Assembly (NCBI GenBank): GCA_013397795.1
Contig: VZTJ01004744.1
Coordinates: forward strand, 369,836 to 433,835
Direction of reading: 5' to 3'
DNA length: 64,000 nt
DNA from: Orthonyx spaldingii
Lineage: Eukaryota > Chordata > Aves > Passeriformes > Orthonychidae
Shown one piece after another: positions 23,001-35,489 of this stretch. The notes below the pieces were generated by a model that saw only the letters and a list, made by a program, of their open reading frames with translations, was not told the DNA's origin and ran no database searches. Each line of letters begins with the position of its first letter. Within the stretch, counting starts at the first letter, position 1. Position numbers and translations under genes: made by a program.

Positions 23001-26000
23001 TGGGGAACAGACTGCCCTGTTGTGGGTTCCCCTTTGGGCATCCCCTGCTCCAGTGTGGTCTCCTCCACGGGCTGCAGGTGGATCTCTGCTCCCACAGGGG
23101 CTGCAGGGCCACGGCTGCCTCACCGCAGGCTGCACCCCAGGCTGAAGGGGAACCCCAGCTCTGGTGCTTGGAGCATCTCCTGCCCCAAGGACTATGACCT
23201 TAGGATCGGTAGGAATATTCTTCTGACACAGTCTTCCTCCTTTCTCTGGCTGAAGTTGTGCACTTTTCTTTTTCTCCTTCTTAACCCTGTTATCCCAGAG
23301 GTGCCACCACCATCGCTGGTGCCTCTTGGAGCTGCTGGCCTTGGCTCCACCAGGCACAACAGCTTCTCCTAGAAACCACCCCTGTACCCCTTGGCCACCA
23401 AAATCTGGCCATGCAAAGCCAAGACAGGAAGATACTTTGCTGCTTGTACTTGTACATGACCTTGGCTTTAATAGTTTTAATCTGTTGCCAGAGAAATGAC
23501 ACAGCTCTCACTCCATGTGCCTGTGGGGCTGCAAACCAATTCTTTCTCCTTTTTGAATGGCAGTATTGCATTACATGTATCATACAAGTTTTGTAAAGTT
23601 GTTCTGCTCTCATGTATAAGTAAGGTGAAACCTCAGTTAATTTTGATGAAACGACCAACTTCTTTTGCTCAATGTAAATTTCTTTAAGGGTCATCAAATT
23701 AACTTCAAGTCATAAGCAATGAAGTTTCTGTGAGTGGTAGTTTCAAGGGATAATGTAAAGCAACTCTAGGACTTGCTGATCATTGCTAAATTTAAATGAC
23801 ATTTATAGCAAAATAATGATTGTTCTTCCTTGATGGTAGTTAGCAATTAGAGGCAGTTAGGAATTAAGTGCCATTTTCTAAATGAAATATCTTTGTTCAG
23901 TGGAACTGAGGTGCTCTCACATCCCTTCTGGACTTCTCACTCTGTGTACCTTTCCCTTTGTGTCTCTGAAATGTAGAACAGGGAATCAAACAGATGAAAA
24001 TCTGATGTTCTGGGGTAATTTTTTCAGTCTGTAATCTTTCTGCTCATAAGTTAGAAGTGTTAGCTGGTCGAATGGTCAAGTGCTTCTGACTGAAAGCATC
24101 TGTTTAAGGCTGGTGGTGGTTTGTGCTGTAGGTTTATGAGGAAGCAAGAAAGACAGACTTGAAAAGATATGGAGAGCAGATGGCTGCTTATAAAGCCCAA
24201 CTGACCCCAGCCCAGGCTGCAGCTTTGAAAGAGGAAAGGAGAAGACAACAGGCAAAGAGAAGATCCATCAGGGCAAAAAGAGTAAGTATTTTGAAGTTCA
24301 GGTTTCTTTTCTCTCAAGGAACCTGAAGTCTGTTTGTTTCATATACAAAGCAGAGTTGAAGCATGTTTTAGAAATGCAAAAGCAACGTAGAATAAAAGAA
24401 AACACACAACAAACACAAACCCCCCCAAGGACTAAAATAATTACTGGAGTTAGCAGCTATTTTAGTGGTTTTTCTGTACTTGAAGAGCACAGAACTAGCA
24501 CATAACTTTGTGCTTAGAGGTAGCTTCTGTATGCTTTTTTCTCCCTATTTCTAGAGCTACCAGAGAAAGGATAGGCAATAAAAGACATTTGGACCAGCAA
24601 CACTTTCTTCAGGTGTGAAGGCATCTGGAAATAGCTTTTGGCAAAGACCTTGTATCTCTTACCTCATTAGCCCCTACAAGGTAGCAGCTGTTTGAAGTAG
24701 CCTTTTTTCCTTCCTTTTTTTGAACTCTGCCACTGTGACATCTGTTTGTGTCCTTTACTGGCACTTTCATAAGGACCATCTTCCCTGGTCCCTTTTGGCT
24801 GGTTTGTGTAGAAATCCTTAGAGACAGAACCATCTGGAAAGATACAATATTATGGTTTGTCTGGCAAAATCAAAGAGGTTGTGTATTGCTTGCTTATTTC
24901 TGTGAATTAAACTGCTGGTGTGACATTGCCCTAATCGGCAAAAGCAAAATTAATTTAGTTTAAAATACCTCTGCTTAGAGGGAGTTTTTAATCTAAGTGA
25001 TTCTGCTGATCCTTTTTGGAGTATGGCACCACAAGGAATTCAGTTGGCATATCCAGTACCTAAGCAGATGTTAATTTACAGCACCTGGGCTCCAGTGGGA
25101 ATGTCTGGACTGGAGAAAACAGGAAGTGTACTTGCAGCTATAACTTGCTGTACTTTCATTCTCTAGCCCTCATCCCTGTAGGCAAAGCATTCTGATAGCA
25201 GAAACCCAGTTCTTTTCCACCTTCTCACCTCCCACAGACAGGTGTCTGCCCTCCTGTCTGCCAACAGGCTGTATTTCACACCAGAATAATAGAAAACCTG
25301 TCATCATGACTTTCTTACAGAGCTGAGTTTTGTAACTCTGCGGTTTCTGGAAAACTTAGCTGAAGTAAGAATCAGTTTTAAATGCTTTTTCAACAACTTG
25401 TGAAAACTCAAATGGTTAGCTTTTTGTAGTTCAGCATTACTCTTGAAAAGCACTAAGAGTATCTTGACATACAGTCCAGTTTACAGAATGAAACACCAAA
25501 GAAAGAACTTGTGTTTGATTTTCGTATAAAATATAAAGATAAATGCTAAGTTTAATTTTGTAACACATGAGTGCTTGGTAGATGGAATAACTTTTCTTGT
25601 TTTTAAAGGAATTGACTCTGCTTGGAAAACCTAAAAGAGCTCGTAGCGGCTTTAACATTTTCGTGTCAGAAAACTTTCAAGAAAGTGAGGGGATTTCAGC
25701 TGTGGTAAGCCAGGAAAGATTGGGGGTTTTTTTAATATATCCATGGCAATCGGAAAAATCTAGTTTAGGTTCTGTCATTTTCAAAGATACTGTTCAGTAG
25801 TTCAGTGTCTGGATGCTGCATTGCTTAGGTTAGTTTTTTTAAGCTGTGGTGATCTGGCTGGGCTGCAGTATGGCCTCTGTAATGTGCTCTGTGGGTATAC
25901 AGAATTAAAATGTTTGCACTTGGTGTTACAGACTTCATCTGTTCCTTTTGGAAGGAGAGAATTATTCTCCTCTTTGTTTTGATGTAGAAATGTAATAGTT

Positions 26001-27708
26001 TTTCCAAGAGTTGTGGTGGTATGCTCCTGTTCTGGCAGTAGCAGTTTATTGTACCTCCTATGGTGTTACAGAACATGCAGGAGTTCCTCAGCCAACTCAC
26101 AAGTTCTGTACTGAACTGTGCTTTGGGGTGATGTGAGTTGCACTGGTGGGTGGTAGACCTGCCCTGTGTGCCTCATGTGTTCTTCACCCCACACGTTTAG
26201 TCAATAAGTTGGGATGGTGGATACAGTTTGTTCCTCAGTTTTCCATGTACAAGGCAGGCTTCTCCAGCTAGCTGAGGCCCAGGCTGTAAATGTGGCTCAG
26301 GTGATGCCCAGAAGCTTGTTTTGAACTATATAGTTTATTATTTACTTATATTAAAATGGTAAATAGGGGAGACAGTTGTGCTTTTTGCACTGGTTTATGC
26401 TTGACTGCCACTCATGCATTATTCATCTGTATCCCTCTGAAGTCAGCCTACTCCTAAAATAACCCTCATGTTCTGTATCCCCTAGGCAAAGCTGAAGAAA
26501 CTGTTTGATACATGGCAAAAACTGTCTCTTTCCCAAAAGCAGGTATGTCAGAGGATTTGGATGAGGCTCTGATCTAATCAGAATTACAAACTTGAGTCAA
26601 AATTGATATATTCATACAAAATCTTGAACTCGCTTACTCACAATATAATACTGAGGAAAATACTCCAAAATCTTCATGCATCTTGAAAAAGATTGTCACT
26701 ACCTTTATTCCAGTAGTGACCATTTCATTTGAAATGTGAGTCAGTGGGATAGAAGTTCAGTGTGCCTTAAAGTGGATGCTAAGCAACACCTAGAGAAGAA
26801 GGTGGAATAATATGCAACAATTTGATTTTTTTCTAATAATCCATAATATCTTTAAACACCAGCATAAGGATTTGCTGCTCATGGAAAGACTTCTGACAAG
26901 GGAAAGCAACAGAAATCTACAAGTGATGTGCACAGGGTATTTTTATTTATTAACTTTGGTTGTCTGGGGGATAATTTCCTGCCAGCTTTCTCAGTGTATT
27001 GAACTGCAGATGAGCAAATCAAAAGTGGAAGGGTGCTGTACTGAAATCTAAACTAAACCTCGACATTTTCAGGTATTCTGTCCCCTACTGTCCTTCCTCC
27101 TGAGTGCCCTTCTTCCAGGTGGTTTTTCATGTGTACTTAGGACACACCCTAGGTTCATGTTCTTACTGTAGAAAAATAATTTGAAATAATTCTACAGCAA
27201 CATCTATTCCTGTGCCTCCTGTAATCCAGCTCTCTCAAACTAGTGCTCAAATTAAAGAAGCCTTAACTGTTAGGAGCAGTACTCAATAAACTTTCTCTTC
27301 AAGAATGGCCAGCTGTTGACATAACTGCAATTTAGTGCTAAAGTTTTGTATTTCTATGTAAGTTTGATTTTTTTTAGGTGAGAGTAAATGCTTGGGCTGT
27401 TCACTGCACGGGTGTTGTTCTAAATCACCTTTGTGTCACAGCAGTTTTCCAGAAAAAGCCCCTTCTGTAACTCTTGATACCTTCTTTTCCCTCAGCCATA
27501 CCTGCAGCTTGCTGAAGATGATAAGGTTCGATATGAGAATGAAATGAAATCATGGGAAGCAAAAATGATTGAACTGGGACGTGAAGACCTGGTGCGTTCC
27601 GGGAAGCAAAGGCTAAAAAAGAAACCTGCTGAAACTGCAAAGCAAGCTGAAACAGCCAAAGCTTCCTCAGGTAGAAACAAGGCAAAATTAAAAAAATCCG
27701 AAGAATAA
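20032..27708 (+). CDS. TFAM: mitochondrial transcription factor A
   Basis: Packages mitochondrial DNA into nucleoids and bends promoter DNA to start mitochondrial transcription. Six coding exons (20032-20326, 22218-22288, 24132-24281, 25609-25704, 26486-26542, 27496-27708) give 882 nt, 293 aa. Residues 1 to about 68 form an Ala/Gly/Leu/Arg-rich targeting region with an LGLGLGLGL run. HMG box A covers about 74-141 (starts RPKRPLTAYLRF). A basic linker follows to about 178. HMG box B covers about 179-245 (starts KPKRARSGF). The tail, about 246-293, is Lys-rich with an AETAKQAETAKA repeat. The human tail is much shorter. The ATG was chosen because it directly follows the NRF-1 site and opens the only frame into box A. 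Exon 1 is large: the mammalian exon 1/2 boundary falls inside it and I see no intron there, although one cannot be fully excluded. Confidence 0.93.
22590..23430. mobile_element. interspersed repeat, probably retroviral, in TFAM intron 2
   Basis: A block far more GC-rich than the surrounding intron, with an abrupt start near 22590 and end near 23430. It carries internal echoes of CTGCAG and GGGCTGCAG and open frames on both strands with no protein homology. It looks like a degraded family of avian interspersed repeat. I assign it to endogenous retroviruses only tentatively, because neither LTR ends nor target duplications were found. Confidence 0.4.
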
Positions 27709-28400
27709 AAAAATCCCCTTTGGTTGTCTTATTTCTGTCCTGCTGTGGTAATGCTGCAGTCAGCATTAGCACTGAAATTTGGGAAACCCATGAAGGGCCC
27801 TTTGGAAAGGTGATCAGGTAAGAGAGGAGTGTGTGTCTCTCAGAAATGACTGAAATAATCACTGCAGGTATAGCCTGAACAGCAATCGGTTAATCAAGCT
27901 GTGAATACTGATACCCACTGACATCAGCAGAGCTCTCCACTAACGGTAGATAATAGCCAGCTTTTATATGGTATTTTTAAATGAAAAAATAAAAACTAAC
28001 CTTTCTGTATGAAAGAAAGAATATTCTGCAATGTTACTATCTCAATTTTGTAAATAAGAGCTGAAATCTGAGCTGCTGTATCTTATTCCCTCCATGTTAT
28101 GGGTAGTGAGATGTTCTGCATTTCAACAGGCACAGGAAACGTAAAATGCTGACTTCTATTTAGTGCATCTTTTTGTACCTGTTAATGTGTGTATGCCACT
28201 TAACATTGCATTTAATTAAAGACCCATCTGAGTTTTGTATGAACATGCCTTTATTGGACTCTTATTCCGTGGTTTCGTTTGGATACATAGAAACACTTTA
28301 GTCTTGCTGTTGTCACATTTGGGACAACCCAGAAGGAAAAGAAAAAATGTGAACTGTTATGACTTTGAGTTTTGATGTAATAAATATAGGTATTTTGAAG
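27709..28400 (+). other. TFAM: TFAM 3' UTR
   Basis: Repeat-free AT-rich sequence after the stop codon. AATAAA hexamers occur near 27988 and at 28379-28384. The latter is the likelier distal polyadenylation signal, giving about 0.7 kb of 3' UTR. A CR1 tail starts 150 bases further on. Confidence 0.55.
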
Positions 28401-28551
28401 AGGTGGTTGTTTCTTTCCTGGGATCTCTCTGCCTTAGTCTCATAGGTATTTTGAGGAATCAGCTTTTAGAAGGCAGGTCAAATTTTTCAGTAGTTGGTGG
28501 ATCTCACCTGTTCTTGAGTGACCCACAGAATAATGATGGACTTCTGAAAAG

Positions 28552-28690
28552 GTTTGGGATGGAAGGTCCTTAAAGATCACATGGTTCCCACACCACTCCC
28601 ACAGGAAGGGATGCCACTCACTAAATCAGGTTGCTCAGGGCCCCATCCAGCTTGGCCTTGGACACTGTCACAGGAAAGGGGATTTTCCTG
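28552..28690 (-). mobile_element. CR1 LINE 3' tail
   Basis: Contains the diverged CR1 terminus AAGGTTTGGGATGGAAGG...CCTTAAAGATCA followed by the CAGGTTGCTCAGGGCCCCATCC segment, in reverse orientation. It is 5' truncated, as almost all CR1 copies are. Confidence 0.8.
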
Positions 28691-28811
28691 AATCCCTTTG
28701 TGTTTGATCAGTCTGTCAATGCCCTGAGGCTGACTGCAGAAATAAATTGGAAGCAATTATAGACAAGCCCTGATTGCCAGCACAAACCAGCTCGAGATAA
28801 TCACTCAGTGC

Positions 28812-29065
28812 ACACAGAACCCCAGGATCACAGAATATCCTGAGCTGAAGGACCCATCAGCATCATCAAGTCCAGCTCCTGGCCCTGCACAGGACACCCC
28901 AGCAATCCCACCCTGTGCCTGAGAGTGTTGTGCAAACACTTCTTGAATATTGACAGGCTTGGTACTGTGACCACTGCCCCGGGGAGCCTGTTCAGTGCCT
29001 GACCCCCGGGGTAAGAACCTTTTCGTGATACCCAGCCTCATCCTCCCTGACAGCTCTGAGGGCTT
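28812..29065 (-). mobile_element. CR1 LINE fragment
   Basis: Begins GGATCACAGAAT...CTGAGCTGAAGGACCCATCA and runs through a segment typical of a second CR1 subfamily (TTGAATATTGACAGGCTTGG, GGGAGCCTGTTCAGTGCCTGACC). It is on the minus strand and differs from the neighbouring copies. Confidence 0.75.
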
Positions 29066-29374
29066 GTTACTCGTCACTAGAGCGAAGAGATCTCCACCAC
29101 CCCTCCTTCAAGGGGTTCCTCTAACCTGGAAAAACAGTCCCATAATTACAGTAAACCCAGTGTGAAAAACCACATACTTGTAATTCCTCTGCACCAGCCT
29201 CATCCCACCACCCGCAGCCCCTGGGAAGTGGCAGACAGGAGCACCTAACCTGGAAGGCAGCTCCATTTCTTGGCAGATTTCCAGGGCAACGCAAAAACAT
29301 TTTGTCAAAATATCTGCTTATTGTCCTTTAATGCAAAATAGTGCCAGTCTTAAGAAAAAGAGGCTGAGGGAAGA

Positions 29375-29668
29375 CCTTGCTCTCTACAACTCCCTGCCAG
29401 GAGTGCAGCCAGCAACAGGACAAGAGGAAAATGGCCTCAAGCTGCACCAGGGTTGGACATCAGCAGCAATTTCTCCATGGAAAGGGTGCTCAGGCCTTGG
29501 CAGGGGCTGCCCAGGGAGGTTTGGAGTCCCCATCCCTGGAGGTGTCCCAGGAAGGCCTGGACGTGGCACTCAGAGCTCTGGGCTGGGGACAAGGTGGGCA
29601 TCAGACACGGATTGGACTCGATGACCTTGGAGGTTTTTCCAGCCTCAGTGATTCTGGGATTCTCATTA
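29375..29668 (+). mobile_element. CR1 LINE 3' fragment
   Basis: Plus-strand CR1: CTCTACAACTCCCTGCCAGG at the left, CAGGGGCTGCCCAGGGAGGTTTGGAGTCCCC in the middle, and GGACTCGATGACCTTGGAGG...GATTCTGGGATTCTC at the 3' end. About 290 bases. The short open frames across it are shadows. Confidence 0.85.
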
Positions 29669-31197
29669 TTACAAATGCATTTGCAAACGCTTTCACACAT
29701 CTACTCACACCTCAGCAGGTGTGTGGGCCCAAGCTCATACCCTTGAGAGATTTAGCACCGCCAGTGGGACCAGGAAGAGGGAAGACTTCAGCTGTTGTGA
29801 TAGAAAACCTGACTTTGGAAAAGCATCCCCTGGAGAAACACCCTGAAGGAAGTTGTCTCCCCCTCTTTTGACCATAGAGGGAGCTGAGTCTCCAATGTAA
29901 CTCTAAGACATTCAAGCTCCGAGTCCAACTCCCAGAAATTTTATTGGCCCCACTTCCCAGCACAATACTCAGACCTCACACATAGAGGAAAAAGGCAGTG
30001 CAAATTAAATAATAATGCTCCTGGGTACTGTTTGCCCTCTAAACTACACACAATCACAGAGGAACAAAACCCTTAAAGATGATGGATTGCTCTTGCTGGC
30101 ACAAGAAGAGAAGGAGAAATCTGACAGGATTCTTCATCATTCTGCTGAAGCATTGTCAAACAATAAAAAGGGGCTTGTAAGAAGAGACTTTTATGTCAGT
30201 GAGCATGTTATTATAGATTAATCTCACACTGGAAAACAGTCTTCGTACCCTACTGCTCTTTGCATCACCCACAGAGTTTGGAGGCTGCTGCCTAGTGAGC
30301 TCCTGAGTTGTATCTTCCTTGTCAATCTTATCAGCCCCTTGTTTAATTGTAAACACGTAAGTAAAATGCAGCAAGCATTGGCCCAATGCGTCAGGACTTT
30401 CGTATCTCTTCCAAAGAGAGGGAAAAACAAGTGTTTCTCCCAAACCACAGAGTTAAAAGTTCATGGTATCTACGTATATTTTCAAAGGAAAAAGAGGAAC
30501 AGTAAAATATCAATTGCTGTGCCAGTGGTGCTCCAGCCTGTTTCTGTTCTCTTCTGTCACTTGTAGCATCTCTCAGAATACTTTAAAAAAAAAACCCCAA
30601 ACCAACATTGAATTTAAGCTGAACCAGAAGTGATCTGGCTGCAGGCTTGGGGCACTCCACTGCCTGACTTCAGTAAGGGAGCTCATGCCCTCTGCCAGAC
30701 CCCGAAGTAGTGAGCATCACCTTTCAACTTTTTAAAAAATAAAATGTGACTGTTAGAAAAGCTGTTGGGGAGAGCCATGCTCCAGGCACATCCACACAGC
30801 TCTCTGAGCTCACCTCGTCTTTCCCTCTACCTTGCTGGGCTTGGCTCATGCATTTCTTGAGGAGATGGCCCTGCACTGATCAAAGCATGTACTGACCATC
30901 AGATAAACAGTTTCTGTCAATGTGGATCTATCCTAAATGGACCATTTCCCAAAGTAATACAAGTGCCTTAATTTCACTTACTCAAAACGGCTTTTAAAGC
31001 AACCTGGTTTAATACACTCCATTTCTAAACAACTACTGGGCAACACTCCCTCACTCCCTGGCAGTGTTATTCTTTGACCCATGGAGAAAGGCTTTAAAGC
31101 AGCAAACACCTTGTTAAGCACCAACAACTTAATCAAGAATTCAAATCGATAGCATGGCCAGAGCCTGAGTTCAAAAACTTAAAAACAAATTAAAAAT

Positions 31198-31231
31198 ATT
31201 TATTTTTAAAATAATTTTTTTAAAAATAAAT
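31198..31231. repeat. 14-bp perfect A/T inverted repeat
   Basis: Arms ATTTATTTTTAAAA (31198-31211) and its exact complement (31218-31231) flank a 6-base loop. They are made of A and T only, within a wider AT-rich stretch, so chance or slippage origin is likely. Confidence 0.8.
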
Positions 31232-33478
31232 TTAACAGCATTGCCAATTGACAAGATTAGAAAGGTTTCCTTAGCAGTTACTGAGATTACAAAGTAATGA
31301 ACTGTGCAGGGAGGGGACAGAAAGAAAGGGGAAACTTTCATTTGCACTGTAGGGTTTTAACCATCGTGGTCACGTCTCAAGGACTTACAGAAACCATTCC
31401 AACCTCAGAAAAGGAAAAGCTTCCTGGATATTTTTCATTTCAGCAAGAGCCTAAGGAAGCCCTCAGCAGTAGGAGGTTGAAATAACTGCAAGGCTGCTTT
31501 CTTGAGCAAAGGGAGCAGGGTGTGCTCCTCAAAGCCAAACCTCCACCCACAACACCCCGAAGGCAGAAACACAAGGATACAACAAAGCCTTAAGTGGGGC
31601 ATGAGTTATCAAGGGTTTTGTACGGAAAGAACAAGGTCTGGAAAACAGGACCTGGAAGGTGAGAGAGGAAGGAAATAGGGAGGCAACTGAGGGGAGAGAA
31701 GGGGAGGGAAGGGGAGGTTGATTCCAGCCTTATTTTCAAAACACTGCACACAAATATAATTGTGCATTTACACAACAAAGTCTTTTTTTCAGCTTACCAG
31801 GCTTTGAGATGCCTCAGATTGAGATGCAAACCCAGCTCCTACCACTTTGCTGTGCTCGAACTCTTCCCCAATCTCTTGAGCAACCAACAGCTCCTACAGA
31901 CCCGGCTAAGCCAGAGCTTTTTTTTTTCACAGCTTGTTTCAGGCAGCGGGCAGGAGGGGGAAAAAAAAAAAAAGGAGGGGAAGACAAAAAGGAGGCTGTC
32001 CTGAAAAGTGCAGCCTGGCAACCTCCAGACAATAAAACACAAAGCACACAGACAGTGCCTTGCAAGTGGGGGGCTCACAAGCCTCTCCACGGGGCTGATG
32101 GGGAGTAGCTCTTTTTATACCTCTCATAACAGCCTCATCCCTGGTGTAGATGGTTTTCCTCCACAAAATCCATAGGTAGCACAGTCTATATGCTTGCATA
32201 GGAAATTGCTAAGGTGGGGAAGGGGGTATTTCTGGCTTACAGACCCAGCTTAGGTGAGCTGGCTTAAACAAGACATATATATATAAAATTCACAAACAAA
32301 ATAGCTCCAAACCTTTCAAGATCCAAAATTAATTGAGCATAATTGATTTTTTTTTTCTTAAAATTGTCTGGTTTTTAACCAGTTAACACAAGCACCAGTC
32401 ATATACTTTCCTGCCCTTGCTCACAGGGCAGGTGAGTGGCTGCTTTGCAGGAACAGAAATCATCTCCTAAGTTGTTTGTCTTGTAGGAAAACCGGGATAT
32501 TTGCACAGCATTGCTCCTCTTATCTCACAACATTTATAGGATGAGCTCTAAGGGCAGACCTCAGGTGCTCAAAATACCTCCCCAACAAAAACTACTGCAC
32601 AATAAAAGAGTCACAGAATCCATTCCACCTCCCTCGGAGCCATGTGCCAAGGGGAAGCAGGAGCAAGAGGCAGACGTTTTGGGAATGGTGAGAGCTCCTT
32701 GGATGAGCCACAGTGGCACATAGCACAGGGAGATGAGCTGGGGTGGCCCAGTACTGGCAGTGTCCTCACCAACATGGCCTCTCTGGAAGAATTTGAGGCT
32801 GGGTCCTCACAAAAATCTCCATCAGCACTCGCCAGAGCAGTGAAGGCACAGAGGAGCTTTGGGTCCATCCAGAACCAGCAGAAACAGAACAGAAACCAAG
32901 ACTGTAAAATAGCCTAAAAAACCCAGCTAAGCTCAAGGCTGAGCTTAAATAAAACCTGAGCCCATGGGCACGGGTGGAGACCACAAGTGATGCTCATTAG
33001 GGTCATTAAAGCCCTTTAGGGCTCTCATTGGACACACCTCAGGCCTCCTGGCCAGTATGCCCCACACAAGCCCAGGAAATCTCTCTGTTCAGGGATTTTG
33101 GAGATTTTTGGGTGCTACCAGTACAATTATGTGGGAACTGCTCGTTCCCTTTCAGTTTTTCTCTTAGAGGGAAGGATTGATGGAGCTTGTTGGTAGAGAC
33201 AGTGCTTTCCCTACCACTGCAATGGCAAAAAGGGAGGTGACAAGGCAGGAAAAGATGCTGGGGGGGACTTTTGGAGCTGAAGGTGATTTAGAAGAGAAGA
33301 AAATTGAGGTTTTCACGCTATGATGCAACAGCCCCTGTTGCTTCCATCCAGGAGAGTTCAGCCTGTGGATGGGCTGGCTGCTTTTTGCCAAAGTCCACGC
33401 TGATGTCACACCTCGGTGGCAAGGTCCCCGTGTGCCTCTCTGACCTGGGCACAGTGACCTGGGCACACCGACCAGGTC

Positions 33479-33528
33479 TCTGCTCTGCTCTGCTCTGCTC
33501 TGCTCTGCTCTGCTCTGCTCTGCTCTGC
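33479..33528 (+). repeat. (TCTGC)10 microsatellite
   Basis: Ten uninterrupted copies of the pentanucleotide TCTGC in intergenic DNA. Both strands read open across it, producing meaningless repetitive frames. Confidence 0.97.
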
Positions 33529-34225
33529 CTGTGGGTTTCAGAGCTGCCATGGCAGGGCCTGGAGCAGGAATCCCCCGTGGTGACCCAGCAGCAGCCAGGG
33601 GGTCCCTTCCCTGCATGGAAATGACCACATTTCCCTTGGGTGATGCGTGAGGGGCTGGAGGAGCAGCCAAGGTACCTGCAGCACTGATTTTAGGACCATG
33701 CATCTGTCCAAAGTTCCCCAAGGCATCTTTCCAAGAGCACGGCAACCCCAGATGGATTTGGAAAGAGTGCTTCACAAAGTTTTATAACTCCCTCTGGTTT
33801 CTTCTGCTTTACTCTCTTTTTCACAAATTATCCCAGAGACAGAAGGAAGAACCAGGTCTGGAGAAAGATAAACCAGGTTTTCTTCCAGTTTTCCACATCC
33901 TAGTCCTGGAAATTCTTGCCAGCCAAGCCTAAATAACCAACCTGCCAAAGGTCAGTTCCACTTTGAGGCCTCCTTATCAGCAGGTTTTTTTCACAGGCTA
34001 TTTCTGTTTGCCTTTCCTCTCTGGGTATTGTATTGAGCTGCAGCCAGCAAACACTCCTGGACCTCATCTTCAGGGCTTAGACCCTCCACAACCACTTCAC
34101 TCTGAAATATTTTGTTTTTCCCTACCCTGGATAAAGAACTAAAACTTTCTGTGTTCAGCAGGACTTTCATCCTCTGGTGTGGTTTGCTCTCGCTTTGCAC
34201 TGCAGAGCACAAATCCCCAAAAGAT

Positions 34226-34470
34226 GTAGAATGGTTTGCGTTGGGAGAAACCTTAAAAATCACCCAGTCCCCCCCCTCTGCCATGGGCAGGGACACCTTC
34301 CACTATCCCAGCTTGCTCCAAGCCCCATCCAGCCTGGCCTTGGACACTGCCAGGGATGGGGCAGTCACAGCTTCTCTGGGCCATGGGCTTCTCTGCCCAT
34401 GACAGGGGTTTGAAAGAAAATGGTCTTCAAGGTCCCTTCCAGCTTAAACCATTCTATGATTCTCTATAAA
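34226..34470. mobile_element. two inverted CR1 tails
   Basis: The left part (34226-34408) is a minus-strand CR1 tail beginning AGAATGGTTTGCGTTGGGAG. The right part (about 34411-34470) is a plus-strand CR1 terminus, AAGGTCCCTTCCAGCTTAAACCATTCTATGATTCT. The outer ends are complementary, so the pair can fold back. This could be two insertions or an inversion within one copy. Confidence 0.8.
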
Positions 34471-34899
34471 AGCTAAATGGAAATACTAAAGAGATGAAAA
34501 ATTTTCAAGCTAAATATGGGTGTTTGTCCATAAAGACCATCAGAAGACCAAGTGAAGACACCATATATGGGAAACATAACTGGAGTTTCTCCAGGTTGCT
34601 CTCAGCAGGATCTGCCCTGATTTCTGATCATAGTAATGGCCCAAAAGCCCAGTGGTGGTGCAGAGCTGGAAGATGTGCCCTTGAAAATGCCAAAACACCA
34701 AAGTCCTGCAGTTTTGGTCCCACTGTAATAAGCAGATCACTTCCAGAACGACTCGTGAAGTGCCCCCCCTCTCCACACTCCCATTCTCTTTAGCAAAAAG
34801 CCTTCCCAGGACCCTGAGCTGCATCACCACCACTCTGGTGTCTTTAGAAAACAATTAAACCCTGCAATTAGAAAGTTCATGCATTAAAAAAAAGCAAAC

Positions 34900-35489
34900 T
34901 ACTGTATGGTTAGTAGGCCGAGGGATTTAGAGATGGATCTCCTGAGCCCTTTCTCGTTTCTTTCTGGGGGTAGCAGTGCTCACAGTCCCTCCCGCCAGCC
35001 CGCGCTCCCCGGCCCCTGATGCCTTTTCCTCGGCTTAACTTGAGCCTCCGGGATGCAAATCCCAGTCTCCAACTAAAAGGATGGAAAAGCTGTTTCCCCC
35101 CTTCCCCCTTCTGGGTCTTTTCTTTTGAAAGCAACTGTCTTCTGTTCCATGACGGGAAGAGAGAAATCACCAAAGGACAGAGCAGCTCCTGAGCATCCCC
35201 CTCCCGTATCAGGACAAACTGGCGATTTCTCCACCCCGCAATGCTTCTGGCAGCTCTTTTTTTTTCCAGCTTTCCTCCCCTCCCGCCGGCCTTTGGCAAA
35301 CCCCAGCTGATTTCCAAACCCTCCGTGGCTGCTGGGGGTTGGTACAAAGGTTTAATTATTTGCCTTTTCTTGGGTGAGGCGGGGATAGGGAGGAGGTCGG
35401 GCCCCACCGCCTGACACTGCGAATCTCACCCACTTTTTTTGTGCACCTTCCTTCCTTCCCTGTGTCCCGGCCAGCTCCTAGAGCCCACC
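34900..35489 (+). promoter_or_regulatory. probable promoter and 5' UTR of MTTP-like gene
   Basis: Repeat-free, moderately GC-rich DNA before the start codon, without a true CpG island, which suggests tissue-limited expression. An HNF1-like A/T element (TTTAATTATTTGC, 35351-35363) lies about 130 bases upstream of the ATG. An AAAGG/CCTTTGG pair (35290-35350) resembles nuclear-receptor half sites. HNF1 and HNF4 control of MTTP is established; use of these sites here is conjecture. Confidence 0.4.

Larger units (their letters stand above)
29669..34219. other. TFAM to MTTP-like intergenic region
   Basis: No exon with splice-site support and no RNA gene recognised. It includes an A/T palindrome near 31200, A and T homopolymers near 31920-31975, and the (TCTGC)10 array at 33479. 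Most open frames here lack any homology or splice context. Confidence 0.6.

Noticed and set aside
33304..33624. Repetitive protein frame over the (TCTGC)10 array
   Set aside because: The open reading is a consequence of a stop-free pentanucleotide repeat.
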